DNA of 64,000 nt from Verrucomicrobiota bacterium (GTDB taxonomy: Bacteria > Verrucomicrobiota > Verrucomicrobiia > Chthoniobacterales > Xiphinematobacteraceae). Each line of letters begins with the position of its first letter. The first letter of the stretch is position 1. The notes under the pieces are model-generated. The model ran no database searches and was not told the DNA's origin. It saw only the letters and a list, made by a program, of their open reading frames with translations. Where the stretch lies: positions 93,105 through 157,104 of the forward strand of contig JAHFTB010000001.1 in assembly GCA_023269545.1 (NCBI GenBank), read 5' to 3'. Made by a program: the position numbers and the translations under genes. Below are positions 18,013 to 26,994 of the stretch, in pieces.

Positions 18013-19056
18013 ATGCAACTTGGAATGGTCGGCCTCGGTAGAATGGGAGCTCAAATGGTACGTCGTCTTTTGAAAGCCGGACATCAATGCGTGGTCTATG
18101 ATACCAATGCCTCCGCTGTCGCCGCAAGTGCTACGGAGGGAGCCACTCCGGCATCCTCATTAGAAGAACTTGTCTCACTTCTGCAAAAGCCTCGGAACAT
18201 TTGGATCATGATTCCAGCGGCTATCACTGATAAAGCAGTGAACCAACTTGCTTCCCATTTGGACAAAGATGATACGATTATTGACGGAGGTAATTCTTAT
18301 TTCCGCGATGATCGACGACGTTCCGAAGCCCTGCATTCAAAAGGGATCCACTATCTTGATTGCGGTACCAGTGGAGGCGTTTGGGGTATGGACCGGGGAT
18401 ATTGCCTCATGATCGGCGGCGATAAGAATGCGGTGGATCGCTTGGATCCGATTTTTCAATCACTGGCACCCGGGCGAGGCTCTATTCCGCGAACTGACGA
18501 TCGAGACAAATTGGGAGGTACAGCCGAGCAGGGGTATCTTCATTGCGGCCCTTCCGGAGCGGGACATTTCGTCAAAATGGTACACAATGGCATCGAATAT
18601 GGATTGATGGCCGCGTATGGAGAGGGCTTTAATATTTTGGCAAATGCCAATATCGACAAGCGCCCCCACGAAGTGGATGCTGAAACCGCGCCTCGCATGA
18701 ATAAGGACCTCGATTATGATCTGAATCTGGCGGATATCGCAGAAGTTTGGCGTCGTGGCAGCGTGATTAGTTCTTGGCTTCTCGATTTATTGGCCACTGC
18801 TCTCACCAAGAATCCTTCACTCTCCGATTATTCCGGTCATGTTGCCGATTCAGGAGAAGGACGCTGGACAATCATGGCAGCCATTGAAGAGGCTGTGCCC
18901 TGCGAGGTGCTCAGTGCTGCACTTTACTCTCGTTTTCGCTCTCGCGAAGAACACACCCTCGCCGAAAAAGTATGCTCCGCTATGCGCTTTCAATTCGGTG
19001 GACATATCGAACAAAACTCAACGAAACTCAATCAGGAGGGACCGCAGAAAGAATAG
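18013..19056 (+). CDS. gnd: 6-phosphogluconate dehydrogenase, decarboxylating (short form)
   Basis: A 347-residue NAD(P)-dependent dehydrogenase converting 6-phosphogluconate to ribulose 5-phosphate and CO2. The Rossmann GLGRMG lies at residues 6-11, the substrate segment [15 protein letters not shown] around 117-131, and the catalytic-helix [15 protein letters not shown] near 190. The length fits the GndA/YqeC short class rather than the ~470-residue enteric enzyme. ATG 18013 gives the canonical N-terminus ([12 protein letters not shown]). A family 2 repeat lies about 90 bp upstream. Confidence 0.93.
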   Translation: MQLGMVGLGRMGAQMVRRLLKAGHQCVVYDTNASAVAASATEGATPASSLEELVSLLQKPRNIWIMIPAAITDKAVNQLASHLDKDDTIIDGGNSYFRDDRRRSEALHSKGIHYLDCGTSGGVWGMDRGYCLMIGGDKNAVDRLDPIFQSLAPGRGSIPRTDDRDKLGGTAEQGYLHCGPSGAGHFVKMVHNGIEYGLMAAYGEGFNILANANIDKRPHEVDAETAPRMNKDLDYDLNLADIAEVWRRGSVISSWLLDLLATALTKNPSLSDYSGHVADSGEGRWTIMAAIEEAVPCEVLSAALYSRFRSREEHTLAEKVCSAMRFQFGGHIEQNSTKLNQEGPQKE

Positions 19057-19083
19057 CCCCCGTTCTCTGGTTTCAGCTTGATC

Positions 19084-19578
19084 ATGGCTCTTCTTTTTTT
19101 TTTCCGAACTGTAAGCGTCATTTGCATCCTCACCTTATTGCCGGCATGCGCGAGCCCCTCGCCCGCGCACTCTTCTCTTCGACCACAGTCATCACAGAAA
19201 TTTCAGCGAACCTCCCTATGGCAGATCCTATGGACACCTGCCAAAGACCGTTCTCTCGCCCTGAAAGCAATCCTTTCCAGCGAGCGATTTCCCCCTTCAA
19301 ATGTTCGATTGATTCTTGAAAAAGAAGGGGCTCTGCTTCTTCAAATGGACGTTTCCCCTGCCTCTGTCTCGTCCCGCGGTCCTCTTGGCAATTGGAACGG
19401 CCCTTACACGAAGACCCCTGCTCACCTTCAAATTTGGGTTGCATTTGCACTTTATCAAAAAAACGTGACATTAGGGAAATTCCGTTTGCAAGGAAACCCG
19501 GACATGGGACGTTTTTCTCTTACCAGTCCGGATGGAGCCCAATCTCTGCAAGCCACACGAATTTTTTCCAAACCGTGA
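19084..19578 (+). CDS. Putative outer-membrane lipoprotein
   Basis: A 164-residue protein with a signal peptide ending in the lipobox LLPAC (Cys about residue 20), so it is probably lipidated. The mature part is mostly beta with DUF3261-like spacing, which is only a suggestion. ATG 19084 is chosen over TTG 19078. It begins 27 bp after gnd and ends in a GTGA overlap with the acyltransferase gene, which places it in the same operon. Confidence 0.72.
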   Translation: MALLFFFRTVSVICILTLLPACASPSPAHSSLRPQSSQKFQRTSLWQILWTPAKDRSLALKAILSSERFPPSNVRLILEKEGALLLQMDVSPASVSSRGPLGNWNGPYTKTPAHLQIWVAFALYQKNVTLGKFRLQGNPDMGRFSLTSPDGAQSLQATRIFSKP

Positions 19579-20381
19579 AGATTTCCCATTCCAATTTTTC
19601 CCTTGGATGCAGTTCTTATCTCCGTCAATTAATTGGAGTCGGGCTTTTCTATTTCCTGGGTCTGAATTCAACCCTCAGCCAACTTTTCACAAGACCTTCC
19701 GAAGCATCCGGTCAAAAATTTGTCAATATGTTGCGCGAGCTGATTCGGGAACTCGAAAGGCTCGGAATTTTACACATAGAGTACGGGGACTTTGAATCCC
19801 TTGCCCGCCATCGTGGAACGATCTTTGCAGCAAACCATCCCAGTGCTCTCGACGTAATCGCTCTTCTGAACAAAATTCCGCACCTAACCTGTTTGATGCG
19901 CGCTTCGTTAATGCTCAATCCTGTCATGCGAGGAGCCGCCAGAATGATTGACTGCATTCCAAACGACATTGGCGCATCCTTTATCCGCCAGGCCGAACAC
20001 AAACTAAGATCCGGAGCAAACCTGATTATTTTTCCCGAAGGAACTCGCACGGCTGTAGGAGCCACTGTCAATCCATTTAAAAATGGCTTTGCTCTCATTG
20101 CAGTCCGCAACCAGTTACCAATACACACTATTCTTATCGAAAGAAAGTGTCCTTATCTTTCTAAAGGCGTCTCCGTTTTTGCTCCGACAAAGTTACCCAT
20201 TCTCATTCGCCTCAAAGCCGGGAAGATTTTCTACCCAGCTCCTCACGAAAGGCCTCGCCAGCTTACCTTGCGAATTCAAAAATATTTCCAAAGTGCTTTG
20301 AGGACCTCAGGAGATGCCATCTACGTGGAAGAGGAGGAGGCCACCCAGGAAAAGGCCATAATTTGCCCTCAAGGACATTAA
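19575..20381 (+). CDS. Lysophospholipid-type acyltransferase (PlsC family)
   Basis: A 268-residue acyltransferase. The catalytic box is NHPSALD (His-x4-Asp) and the glycerophosphate-binding box is FPEGTRTA, both in normal order and spacing. A hydrophobic N-terminal segment (about 15-35) suggests peripheral or integral membrane location. The GTG at 19575 overlaps the previous stop (GTGA) and is the best start; the next ATG (19728) would remove the hydrophobic segment. Acceptor and acyl donor are unknown. It forms part of the envelope set at 19.1-23.8 kb. Confidence 0.85.
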   Translation: MKISHSNFSLGCSSYLRQLIGVGLFYFLGLNSTLSQLFTRPSEASGQKFVNMLRELIRELERLGILHIEYGDFESLARHRGTIFAANHPSALDVIALLNKIPHLTCLMRASLMLNPVMRGAARMIDCIPNDIGASFIRQAEHKLRSGANLIIFPEGTRTAVGATVNPFKNGFALIAVRNQLPIHTILIERKCPYLSKGVSVFAPTKLPILIRLKAGKIFYPAPHERPRQLTLRIQKYFQSALRTSGDAIYVEEEEATQEKAIICPQGH

Positions 20382-20399
20382 TGGAAAAAATGCTTTCTT

Positions 20400-20455
20400 A
20401 AAGAAAGTGCAATAAAGAAATATTCTCCTTAAGAAAGCCCAGTTCCTGGGCAGCT
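20400..20455. terminator. Repeat hairpin GCCCAG/CTGGGC (family 3 fragment)
   Basis: The segment contains GCCCAGTTCCTGGGC, a 6 bp stem with a 3 base loop, preceded by CTTAAGAAA. On the minus strand this reads as a hairpin followed by CTTTCTTAAGG, similar to a copy at 47741. It sits in the 78 bp between two co-oriented genes. A terminator or processing hairpin is inferred. Confidence 0.4.
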
Positions 20456-20459
20456 TGTC

Positions 20460-21230
20460 ATGCCCCTACCTGCTTCCCTTTCACATGTCGTTCTCATTCC
20501 CTCCTACAACAGCGGCCCACGGCTAGCCGAAGTGGCCCGTGCTGCTGCCGCCCATTGGAAACCCGTCTGGATTCTTATAGACGGCAGCGACGATGGGAGT
20601 CTGGAGGCTCTAGAAGCTGCGGCTATCGAAGGAGTTCGCGTTTGCTCTCTATCCCCTAACAGAGGAAAAGGAGCGGCGGTACTCCATGGGATGAGAAATG
20701 CCTCTTGCGAAGGATTCACTCATGCTTTGGTAATGGATGCGGATGGTCAACACAGCCCGGATCATATTTCTGTCTTCATGAAAACTTCCGAATCTCATCC
20801 GGAAGCAATGATCCTTGGCCAACCTTTATTTGGACAAGATGCTCCACGAGAACGTGTTTATGGACGTCGTGTGGGCAATTTTTTTGCGACTTTAGCCACA
20901 TTAGGTGGAGGGATCGGCGATTCTCTCTTTGGCTTTCGAGTTTATCCCCTTGCTCCTTCATTAAAAATTCTCAATGCGATTCAGACTGCCCGGGGCTTTG
21001 ATTTTGATACGGAACTCGTTGTGCGTCTATACTGGTATGGCATCCCTCCCCTAAACCTTGCCTGCCCTGTCTATTATCCCACCCAAAAAGAAGGAGGCAT
21101 CAGTCATTTTCAGTACCTTCGACACAATCTCCTCTTAGTAAGCACCCATATCCGACTATCTTGCGGAATGCTAAAAAGGATCCCCTGGCTTTTATCATTG
21201 AAAAAGAGATCCCCACAAACGCGCCTTTAA
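20460..21230 (+). CDS. Glycosyltransferase family 2
   Basis: A 256-residue GT-A enzyme of the dolichyl-phosphate-mannose-synthase type. Typical elements are the N-terminal VVLIPSYNSG, the nucleotide-binding IDGSDDGS, GKGAAVLHGM, and the metal-binding DADGQH. There is no membrane domain, so it is probably cytoplasmic, acting on a lipid acceptor. In aryl-polyene-type clusters a GT2 and an HtrB-like acyltransferase are commonly next to a LolA-like gene, as here. Confidence 0.9.
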   Translation: MPLPASLSHVVLIPSYNSGPRLAEVARAAAAHWKPVWILIDGSDDGSLEALEAAAIEGVRVCSLSPNRGKGAAVLHGMRNASCEGFTHALVMDADGQHSPDHISVFMKTSESHPEAMILGQPLFGQDAPRERVYGRRVGNFFATLATLGGGIGDSLFGFRVYPLAPSLKILNAIQTARGFDFDTELVVRLYWYGIPPLNLACPVYYPTQKEGGISHFQYLRHNLLLVSTHIRLSCGMLKRIPWLLSLKKRSPQTRL

Positions 21231-21323
21231 TCAGTTCCTCAGTACGTTCGCTATATAGCGGAATTCCGTTGCATCTTGTATAGCAAGACATCACAAGTCA
21301 CCTCATTTGAATCAGCAATTTTC

Positions 21324-22199
21324 ATGAACCCAGAACCTCCGACTTTCACGCACTCCCAACTGCTCATGAACGCTCCGATTCATGAAGCATGTTCTTCTTT
21401 ACCGCAGGTTCTCCAAACAAATCATTCCTCATCTTTTAGTCTCAGAAATTTGGTTCTCACTGCGGGAGGCCTTATTTTTCCTGCAATAGCTTTCGCCGGA
21501 TTCCTAGCAGGCAAACGGCGAATAGCGTCTTTGGCAGCCATCACCTCTGCCTCCTTAATTATGGCGCCCACACTTTCGCGTAATAATTCCGTCTTCGGGC
21601 CTATCTTTACCCGCTTTCGAACATCCCGTCGCGAAGTGTGGCTGACCATCGATGATGGCCCTTTTTCCAATGAAACCACCTCCATGCTCGATGTTCTTGC
21701 TCAATATAAAGCACTGGCTACATTTTTTCTTGTGGGCGACCCAGTATCCCAACATCCCGAATGCGTACCTCAAATTCTTGCCGGAGGACATACCATTGGA
21801 AACCATACACAGCATCATCCCATCAATCGCTTTTGGGCTCTCCCTTCCTCCGCTATTCAACAAGAAATCAGCGATTGCTCTCGGACACTCACCTTCGCTG
21901 GCGCCCCTCGTCCACGTTGGTTCCGCTCTCCAGTCGGAATGACAAATCCCTGTATCCATCCCGTTCTCGCACGTGAACGCTTAAAACTCATCGGCTGGCG
22001 CGCAGGAGGAATGGACGGTTTTATTTCTGCTGAATCCTATTGGAACCACCGTATTCTTCCACGTCTCGGCCCCGGAGCCATCCTCCTGATTCATCAGCTC
22101 AAACAAGGAGGCGGCGCTAAAACTCTCAGTATGCTACTAAAACATTTACATCAACTTGGCTACTCATGTGTCCTTCCCCATGAAGCCACCCTTTGCTAA
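21324..22199 (+). CDS. Polysaccharide deacetylase (NodB homology)
   Basis: A 291-residue protein with one hydrophobic segment (around residues 40-60), then a NodB domain: TIDDGPFS (motif 1 with catalytic and metal Asp), HTIGNHTQHH (motif 2 metal histidines), and RSPVGMTN (motif 3). CE4 enzymes remove N-acetyl groups from chitin-like or peptidoglycan sugars using a divalent metal. Membrane anchoring suggests periplasmic action. ATG 21324 is preferred to an upstream TTG. It ends 1 bp before the next start. Confidence 0.88.
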   Translation: MNPEPPTFTHSQLLMNAPIHEACSSLPQVLQTNHSSSFSLRNLVLTAGGLIFPAIAFAGFLAGKRRIASLAAITSASLIMAPTLSRNNSVFGPIFTRFRTSRREVWLTIDDGPFSNETTSMLDVLAQYKALATFFLVGDPVSQHPECVPQILAGGHTIGNHTQHHPINRFWALPSSAIQQEISDCSRTLTFAGAPRPRWFRSPVGMTNPCIHPVLARERLKLIGWRAGGMDGFISAESYWNHRILPRLGPGAILLIHQLKQGGGAKTLSMLLKHLHQLGYSCVLPHEATLC

Positions 22200-22200
22200 C

Positions 22201-23103
22201 ATGGCAACTCGCCTTCACTATGAAAAAAACTTCTATCGGTATTTCTATCGAGCCGGCACTTTTGAAATCCTAAGCCAATTACAAAGCTACTTGGGTACTC
22301 GGGTGGGACATGTGGTAGCCCACCTCATCGCCCAACTCTATACGGCAACTCATACCGAAGTAGTAGAAGTCGTTCGAGACAATCTTTCTCTTCTCCAGAA
22401 GCAACCCATTCCCCGCAAATCCGCTGCTCGGGTTTTTAAGAATTTTGCCGAAGTGCTCAGCGATTGCTTTGCTGTATACCATCGATCCCCAAATGAAGCC
22501 GCTCAAATGTGTCTCGATCGCCAAGGAAACCACATCCTTCAAGAAGCATACCGTCGCGGAAAAGGCGCCATTCTTGCCACTGCTCATTTTGGTTTTTTTG
22601 AACTTGGATCGGCCCTACTCGCAGAACTCGGGATCCCTTTCACCATCCTCACACTCCCTGAATCCACAAACGCTATGACCGAGTGGAGAACCAAATTTCG
22701 AACCCATTGGAATGCCGAATCTATCGTCATAGGTTCCGACCCCTTTTCTTCGCTGGAAGCAGTACGAGCTCTTCAACAAGGGCGCTTTGTGGCCATGCTC
22801 GTGGATCGTCCTGCCGATCAACGTTCCCTGATTGTTGACCTGCCAGGTGGACGGACCCCTTTCTCACTGGCAGCCGCCGTCCTTGCAAACTTGGCCAAAT
22901 GTCCCATCATTCCTGTTGCTATCTGGAAAACGAATCCACTATACCGAATGCACACCCATGAACCTATCTGGGTGAACAACCAGGGCTCCACGAGCAGACT
23001 ACTTGCATTAGAAGAAGCCACTCATAAAGTCGCTCAATCTCTCCTTCAAAATATTATCCAAGCCCCGGAACAATGGTATCAATTTATTCCCATTCGCGCC
23101 TAA
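22201..23103 (+). CDS. HtrB/LpxL-type lysophospholipid or lipid A acyltransferase
   Basis: A 300-residue protein of the bacterial lipid A biosynthesis acyltransferase family. The His-x4-Glu catalytic pair is in AHFGFFELG. Later segments (AMLVDRPADQ and PIIPVAIWK) fit the family. ATG 22201 follows the previous stop by one base; ATG 22180 is an alternative with overlap. It could acylate lipid A or the glycolipid product of this cluster. Confidence 0.86.
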   Translation: MATRLHYEKNFYRYFYRAGTFEILSQLQSYLGTRVGHVVAHLIAQLYTATHTEVVEVVRDNLSLLQKQPIPRKSAARVFKNFAEVLSDCFAVYHRSPNEAAQMCLDRQGNHILQEAYRRGKGAILATAHFGFFELGSALLAELGIPFTILTLPESTNAMTEWRTKFRTHWNAESIVIGSDPFSSLEAVRALQQGRFVAMLVDRPADQRSLIVDLPGGRTPFSLAAAVLANLAKCPIIPVAIWKTNPLYRMHTHEPIWVNNQGSTSRLLALEEATHKVAQSLLQNIIQAPEQWYQFIPIRA

Positions 23104-23771
23104 GTCTTCTTCTCTTTGCAATATCGCTACCCCTGATCGGGATCACACAAACCTCCCCCATTCACCACCAAGAGGAATCCACCACTGAAACAGCCCAATT
23201 TCTAGCTCGTTTCGCTGAGGCTCGTAAACAGGCTGGTGACACCCAAGTGCCTTTTCATGAAAAACGTTTCCTTCCCTTTATGGACAATGCCTTGGAAACC
23301 ACTGGCACACTTGCCTTCCATCCACCCAACTGTTTTCGGCGCAAGGTAGATCGGGGAAGTCTTACCGTATGCGACGGAAAGACCTTATGGATATATCATT
23401 CCACTCTTCAGCAAGTGGAAATCTACGACCTCAACCGCACTCCCTTTCTCTCCGACACACTCACAGCCATGACCGCAACCCTTGCTGCCGTTCAACTCCC
23501 CGCCCTCTTCCAATGTACCGTGCGTCGCAACACCAATGGCACCGCAACACTTTTTCTGATCCCCCGCCGTGGAGCTCTCCGTAAAGTCATTTCCAAAATT
23601 ACTCTGGTACTCCACCCCGACTTCACCCCATCGCAACTCGAAATCAACTCCCGAGAAGGAGACCGTACACTCACTACCTTTGGTGAAGAATCTCGAATGC
23701 GATTCAATGCGAACACATTTGAATTTCGTCCTCCTCCCGGAACGAGTATCTCTCGACCCCTAGCAAAATAA
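23073..23771 (+). CDS. LolA-like periplasmic carrier protein
   Basis: A 232-residue protein with an N-terminal signal-like hydrophobic segment (RLSLLLFAISLPLIG) and a LolA fold pattern: a FHEKRFLPFMDNALETTGTLAF strand pair, FRRKVDRG, and DGKTLWIYHSTLQQVEIYDL. LolA-type proteins ferry lipids or lipoproteins across the periplasm. Its start overlaps the acyltransferase gene by 31 bp, which indicates tight coupling and a common lipid product. In aryl-polyene clusters such LolA-like proteins work with MMPL exporters, none of which is seen here. Confidence 0.78.
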   Translation: MVSIYSHSRLSLLLFAISLPLIGITQTSPIHHQEESTTETAQFLARFAEARKQAGDTQVPFHEKRFLPFMDNALETTGTLAFHPPNCFRRKVDRGSLTVCDGKTLWIYHSTLQQVEIYDLNRTPFLSDTLTAMTATLAAVQLPALFQCTVRRNTNGTATLFLIPRRGALRKVISKITLVLHPDFTPSQLEINSREGDRTLTTFGEESRMRFNANTFEFRPPPGTSISRPLAK

Positions 23772-23980
23772 TTCGTAGATCCTTCAGTGAGGTTTCGAAC
23801 TGAACTCCAAATTCTTCGGAAAGCTCACTCACTGGATACGCACAATCATTTTGCAAGTTTTTGGAAAATAATCATTTGATTATCAAGGTATTGCATCATA
23901 AATTATGACTGCTTCTGATCATAATTTTCCCGTTCCCGAACTGTGTTTCTCGTTGAAACTCCCACCCCCATTCCTCTCCC

Positions 23981-25021
23981 ATGAAACTTCTATGCAGCGA
24001 TTTCGTATCATCCTCCAATCACCTGACCGATAGCTTTCCGCACACCACTCAAGATTCTTATAAAGCTTATGATATTGAGAGTCAGGAAAACACGAAAGAT
24101 CTTCCTCCTCTTATTACATGCAATACGTCACACCATACCTCTCTGCTCAATCGACAGCTCACCGCCTCTTCTTCATTAGAGAAAGCCATCCAGGGCAAAC
24201 GGCCAGCCCTTCCACAGCAAGTGAGCTCTGAAGAGAGTCAGAATGATCTTCCGGAGTCCTCTGAATTTCACAATCGTTCGAATCCCATTTCTCCGGAGCA
24301 AAGACACCGGATTTTAGCCATGCTCCATCAACGAATGTTCAAGATACAGCGTGCAGGAAATTTGACGCTATTTTCCGCTCAACAAAAGAATGTGATAAAA
24401 AATACTACGGATTCTCTTATCGTTTTCGTATTTAGAACCATCCAAAGCATCAAAAGTACCTCTACTCTTCAAAAAGCATGCCAGCTATTAAATACACTGA
24501 ATGATCAGGTGATGGAGAACCTCACCCCACTTCAAAATATTGCACGCCCCCCATTAGCGGCGGCATTTGAAGATCAAGCTTCCTTTATCTGGGTAGATAT
24601 CGCATTACGTGCCAAGGCATTGAAGGGGATCGGCCTGACACAGGCTCTTTCAGATGCCAACAGACAAAAAGTGCTTGCTTATCTCCAAGGACTTATTTCT
24701 GAGATGACCCAGGCTAAAAATCTTAGCACTGAAAATCTTTCGGATGCATACACTCAAAAACTTCAAACAGGTTTTGAAGAACGTAAAAATTATGTGACTC
24801 GGGCAATGGAGAATATTCAAACCGCCAGCAACCACCAGCAAGTCTATACTAGATTAACTAACTTCCGGGCAACTGCAATCCAACATACCCGAAGCACTCA
24901 ATTCCTCCCTATCCTGGGATCCCCCGAACGTCACCATTTGCAAAGCCATGTGTTTAATATTTCACGCGAATTACTCCAAATGCGAAAAAATTTAGGTGAG
25001 CCGCAAGCTGCTTTTAAATAA
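23981..25021 (+). CDS. Unknown helical protein, paralogue 1 of a local family
   Basis: A 346-residue protein I do not recognise. The first ~105 residues are Ser/Thr/Pro-rich and look disordered; the rest is strongly alpha-helical with Gln- and Leu-rich heptads and may form coiled coils or a helical bundle. There is no membrane span or classical signal. The C-terminal 230 residues align with the protein at 25493-26455 (for example STSTLQKACQLLNTL against STSLQDIRHILDKL, and ENIQTASNHQQVYTRL against FSIERAQSNEAILTAL). A disordered head on a helical body is common among secreted effectors, but that role is inferred. Confidence 0.7.
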   Translation: MKLLCSDFVSSSNHLTDSFPHTTQDSYKAYDIESQENTKDLPPLITCNTSHHTSLLNRQLTASSSLEKAIQGKRPALPQQVSSEESQNDLPESSEFHNRSNPISPEQRHRILAMLHQRMFKIQRAGNLTLFSAQQKNVIKNTTDSLIVFVFRTIQSIKSTSTLQKACQLLNTLNDQVMENLTPLQNIARPPLAAAFEDQASFIWVDIALRAKALKGIGLTQALSDANRQKVLAYLQGLISEMTQAKNLSTENLSDAYTQKLQTGFEERKNYVTRAMENIQTASNHQQVYTRLTNFRATAIQHTRSTQFLPILGSPERHHLQSHVFNISRELLQMRKNLGEPQAAFK

Positions 25022-25099
25022 AATTTGCAAAGCCATGTTGTGTAATGAGTTACCGACATATTCTCCTCCTTGATACCGGCACTCTCTTGCGCACCTATG

Positions 25100-25303
25100 T
25101 TTCCTCCCACCTCAGATAAACCCACTGTTGTTAAACTTCTGCAAACCCGGCTTCCCCTCACCAGATGGAGTACCTTATCGTCCCATCACCATTCCGAAAC
25201 CTTTTTATTAAGTCAGCGCATGCTGATTTCGGAAACCCGCAAGACCGCTCCCATTCAATTTCCTAAGAGTCCACTGAGCACACCTCAGAAGAAAAGTCTG
25301 TAA
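25100..25303 (+). pseudogene. Truncated third copy of the helical-protein family
   Basis: A 67-codon frame between the two paralogues. It keeps a segment similar to their N-terminal region: TFLLSQRMLISET here, TSLLNRQLTAS in paralogue 1, and TSLLNQRVVIEST in paralogue 2. It then stops, with no helical body. A 16 bp direct repeat (ATTTGCAAAGCCATGT at 24936-24951 and 25023-25038) joins it to the end of paralogue 1 and may mark a deletion. The relation rests on a short match, so confidence is moderate. Confidence 0.4.
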
Positions 25304-25492
25304 GATCTATACTGATTACTGATTCACTCAGTCAGTATTCCATTTCGAGACATTGAAAGCCTATTTCCACAAAGAGCCTCTCTCCATTGATGAGAGTACT
25401 GACAGAATGGATCCTTAAGATGGAAGATCCTCGCGGGAGTTCAAGGAAATGAAGGTGTATTTTCATTGAATCATATTTAAATTTTAAATTTC

Positions 25493-26455
25493 ATGAATCA
25501 GCGCCCTAGCCAATTCAATGCTCCTTCCCTTGGCAACAACCCATTGTTCACTACCACATTCCCTACATATAATATGAGAAATCATTACGATCATCAAATG
25601 ACTCCGATTGATTGTAAATGCCAATTATTCGATCCCTTTAAGACCTCCTTACTGAATCAGCGTGTTGTTATTGAAAGCACAAGCGGACAATCCAGTCGTA
25701 ATAAAAGACAGATTTCGATTAAAGAAAATCAACTCAGCATTTTAGAAGCCCCTAAATTTGAAAACCTAAAGGAATCCATATTAGAGTTATTAGGTGAGTA
25801 TCAATGGAAAATACAAGACCGAATCGAAACACTTCAATCCACTTGTCGCCAGGAAATGACGGCATGCCATTTGGCTCAATCGATTTTTTATTCCATCACA
25901 ATCAATATGAGCCAGATTCAACGATCCACCTCTCTCCAAGACATACGCCATATTTTAGATAAACTACAAAGTTGGGTATTAGATACCAGTGTACGGATAC
26001 AAAAGATCGCATCTCCTCGCTTGCTAGCCAAATTTGTGAACTTGCGTTCCACTATTTCCTTGGAAATATCAAACTCCATCTTCGAAAGATCTCAGTTAAT
26101 TACATACAGGGACCTTATCATTAAAAGAATCCAAAAAATAGTTGACCATATTTCCCAATTGCAAAACTCGGATATCGGACAACTCTCGGAAGAGGCTGTC
26201 CGAAAACTCAAATGGGGGTATCATAAGCGCAAAGATGACCTTCTTATCGCGAAATTCAGTATCGAGCGAGCTCAAAGCAATGAAGCCATCCTCACTGCTC
26301 TGGATGTTCTTAAAAAATCGATTGTTCGAGTTGGCCGGACTTTGAAATCGGTAGTACAGTCTCCTCAACGCATGCTTCAGGAACAAGTATTTACGTTTTT
26401 AGGAAAATTACATGCACTCCGAAGAGAATTAGGCGATATCGTTCAAATATCCTGA
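25493..26455 (+). CDS. Unknown helical protein, paralogue 2 of a local family
   Basis: A 320-residue protein, related over its C-terminal ~230 residues to the 23981-25021 product and likewise with a disordered N-terminal ~90 residues. The body is helical and rich in Leu, Gln and charged residues. No catalytic motif or membrane segment was seen. The start ATG at 25493 follows 190 bp of AT-rich DNA that probably holds its own promoter. It converges on the small membrane-hairpin protein gene at 26429 with a 27 bp overlap. Confidence 0.7.
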   Translation: MNQRPSQFNAPSLGNNPLFTTTFPTYNMRNHYDHQMTPIDCKCQLFDPFKTSLLNQRVVIESTSGQSSRNKRQISIKENQLSILEAPKFENLKESILELLGEYQWKIQDRIETLQSTCRQEMTACHLAQSIFYSITINMSQIQRSTSLQDIRHILDKLQSWVLDTSVRIQKIASPRLLAKFVNLRSTISLEISNSIFERSQLITYRDLIIKRIQKIVDHISQLQNSDIGQLSEEAVRKLKWGYHKRKDDLLIAKFSIERAQSNEAILTALDVLKKSIVRVGRTLKSVVQSPQRMLQEQVFTFLGKLHALRRELGDIVQIS

Positions 26456-26866
26456 TCCCCCCATATTCCGTTTAGAGCATTGCTGAACACCCTCCACAGC
26501 ACCGCCAAAGACAGCAGTGTTGCTAAGACAGACCACCACGCCCAACCAAGGATTACCAGTAAGCATTCCAGCAACAGTTCCAAGAGTCGTTACACCAAAA
26601 ATTCCACAACCCCAGGCTGTAGCTTTAATTAGCTTTTTACTTGGCGCGCAACCGATTGTTTTGGACTGCCCGTGTGTGCTAGTGTCTCGACCATGGGAAG
26701 ACTGCGGCTGAGTTGTTATTATTTGTCCTTCCAGTTCTATACCTCCAGGAGAAGACCGACCTAAATAAGTATCATTGCTATTAGAATTAGCATCGATATT
26801 AGGTTGAATCCTCGAAAATTCTTGAGAGGATAACTTAGCGAACAACACGGTGCCTACATCGCACAT
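26429..26866 (-). CDS. Small protein with glycine-rich hydrophobic hairpin, member 1
   Basis: About 145 residues from ATG 26866; a GTG at 26911 would add 15. The N-terminal part is polar and probably disordered. The C-terminal part has CAPSKKLIKATAWGCG followed by two closely spaced hydrophobic segments rich in Gly, Ala and Thr (GTVAGMLTGNPWLGVVV, NTAVFGGAV). This bilobed hairpin resembles chlamydial Inc proteins in shape and the glycine-zipper domains of unrelated proteins. A related protein is encoded next to it at 26995. Function is unknown. Confidence 0.6.
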   Translation of the reverse strand: MCDVGTVLFAKLSSQEFSRIQPNIDANSNSNDTYLGRSSPGGIELEGQIITTQPQSSHGRDTSTHGQSKTIGCAPSKKLIKATAWGCGIFGVTTLGTVAGMLTGNPWLGVVVCLSNTAVFGGAVEGVQQCSKRNMGGSGYLNDIA

Positions 26867-26994
26867 TCGGAGAATGTGCACTTGTTGACGCGGGCTTACT
26901 TGCACTAGCACCCAGCGCCTTACTTGATATTATATTATTAAAAAAATTTTTCATATATAAGTTTATTATTATTTTAGAATAATTGTATCCAGTT

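Noticed and set aside
19392..19574. N-terminal extension of the PlsC-type acyltransferase
   Set aside because: It overlaps the lipoprotein gene in another frame and has no family resemblance; GTG 19575 fits the operon.
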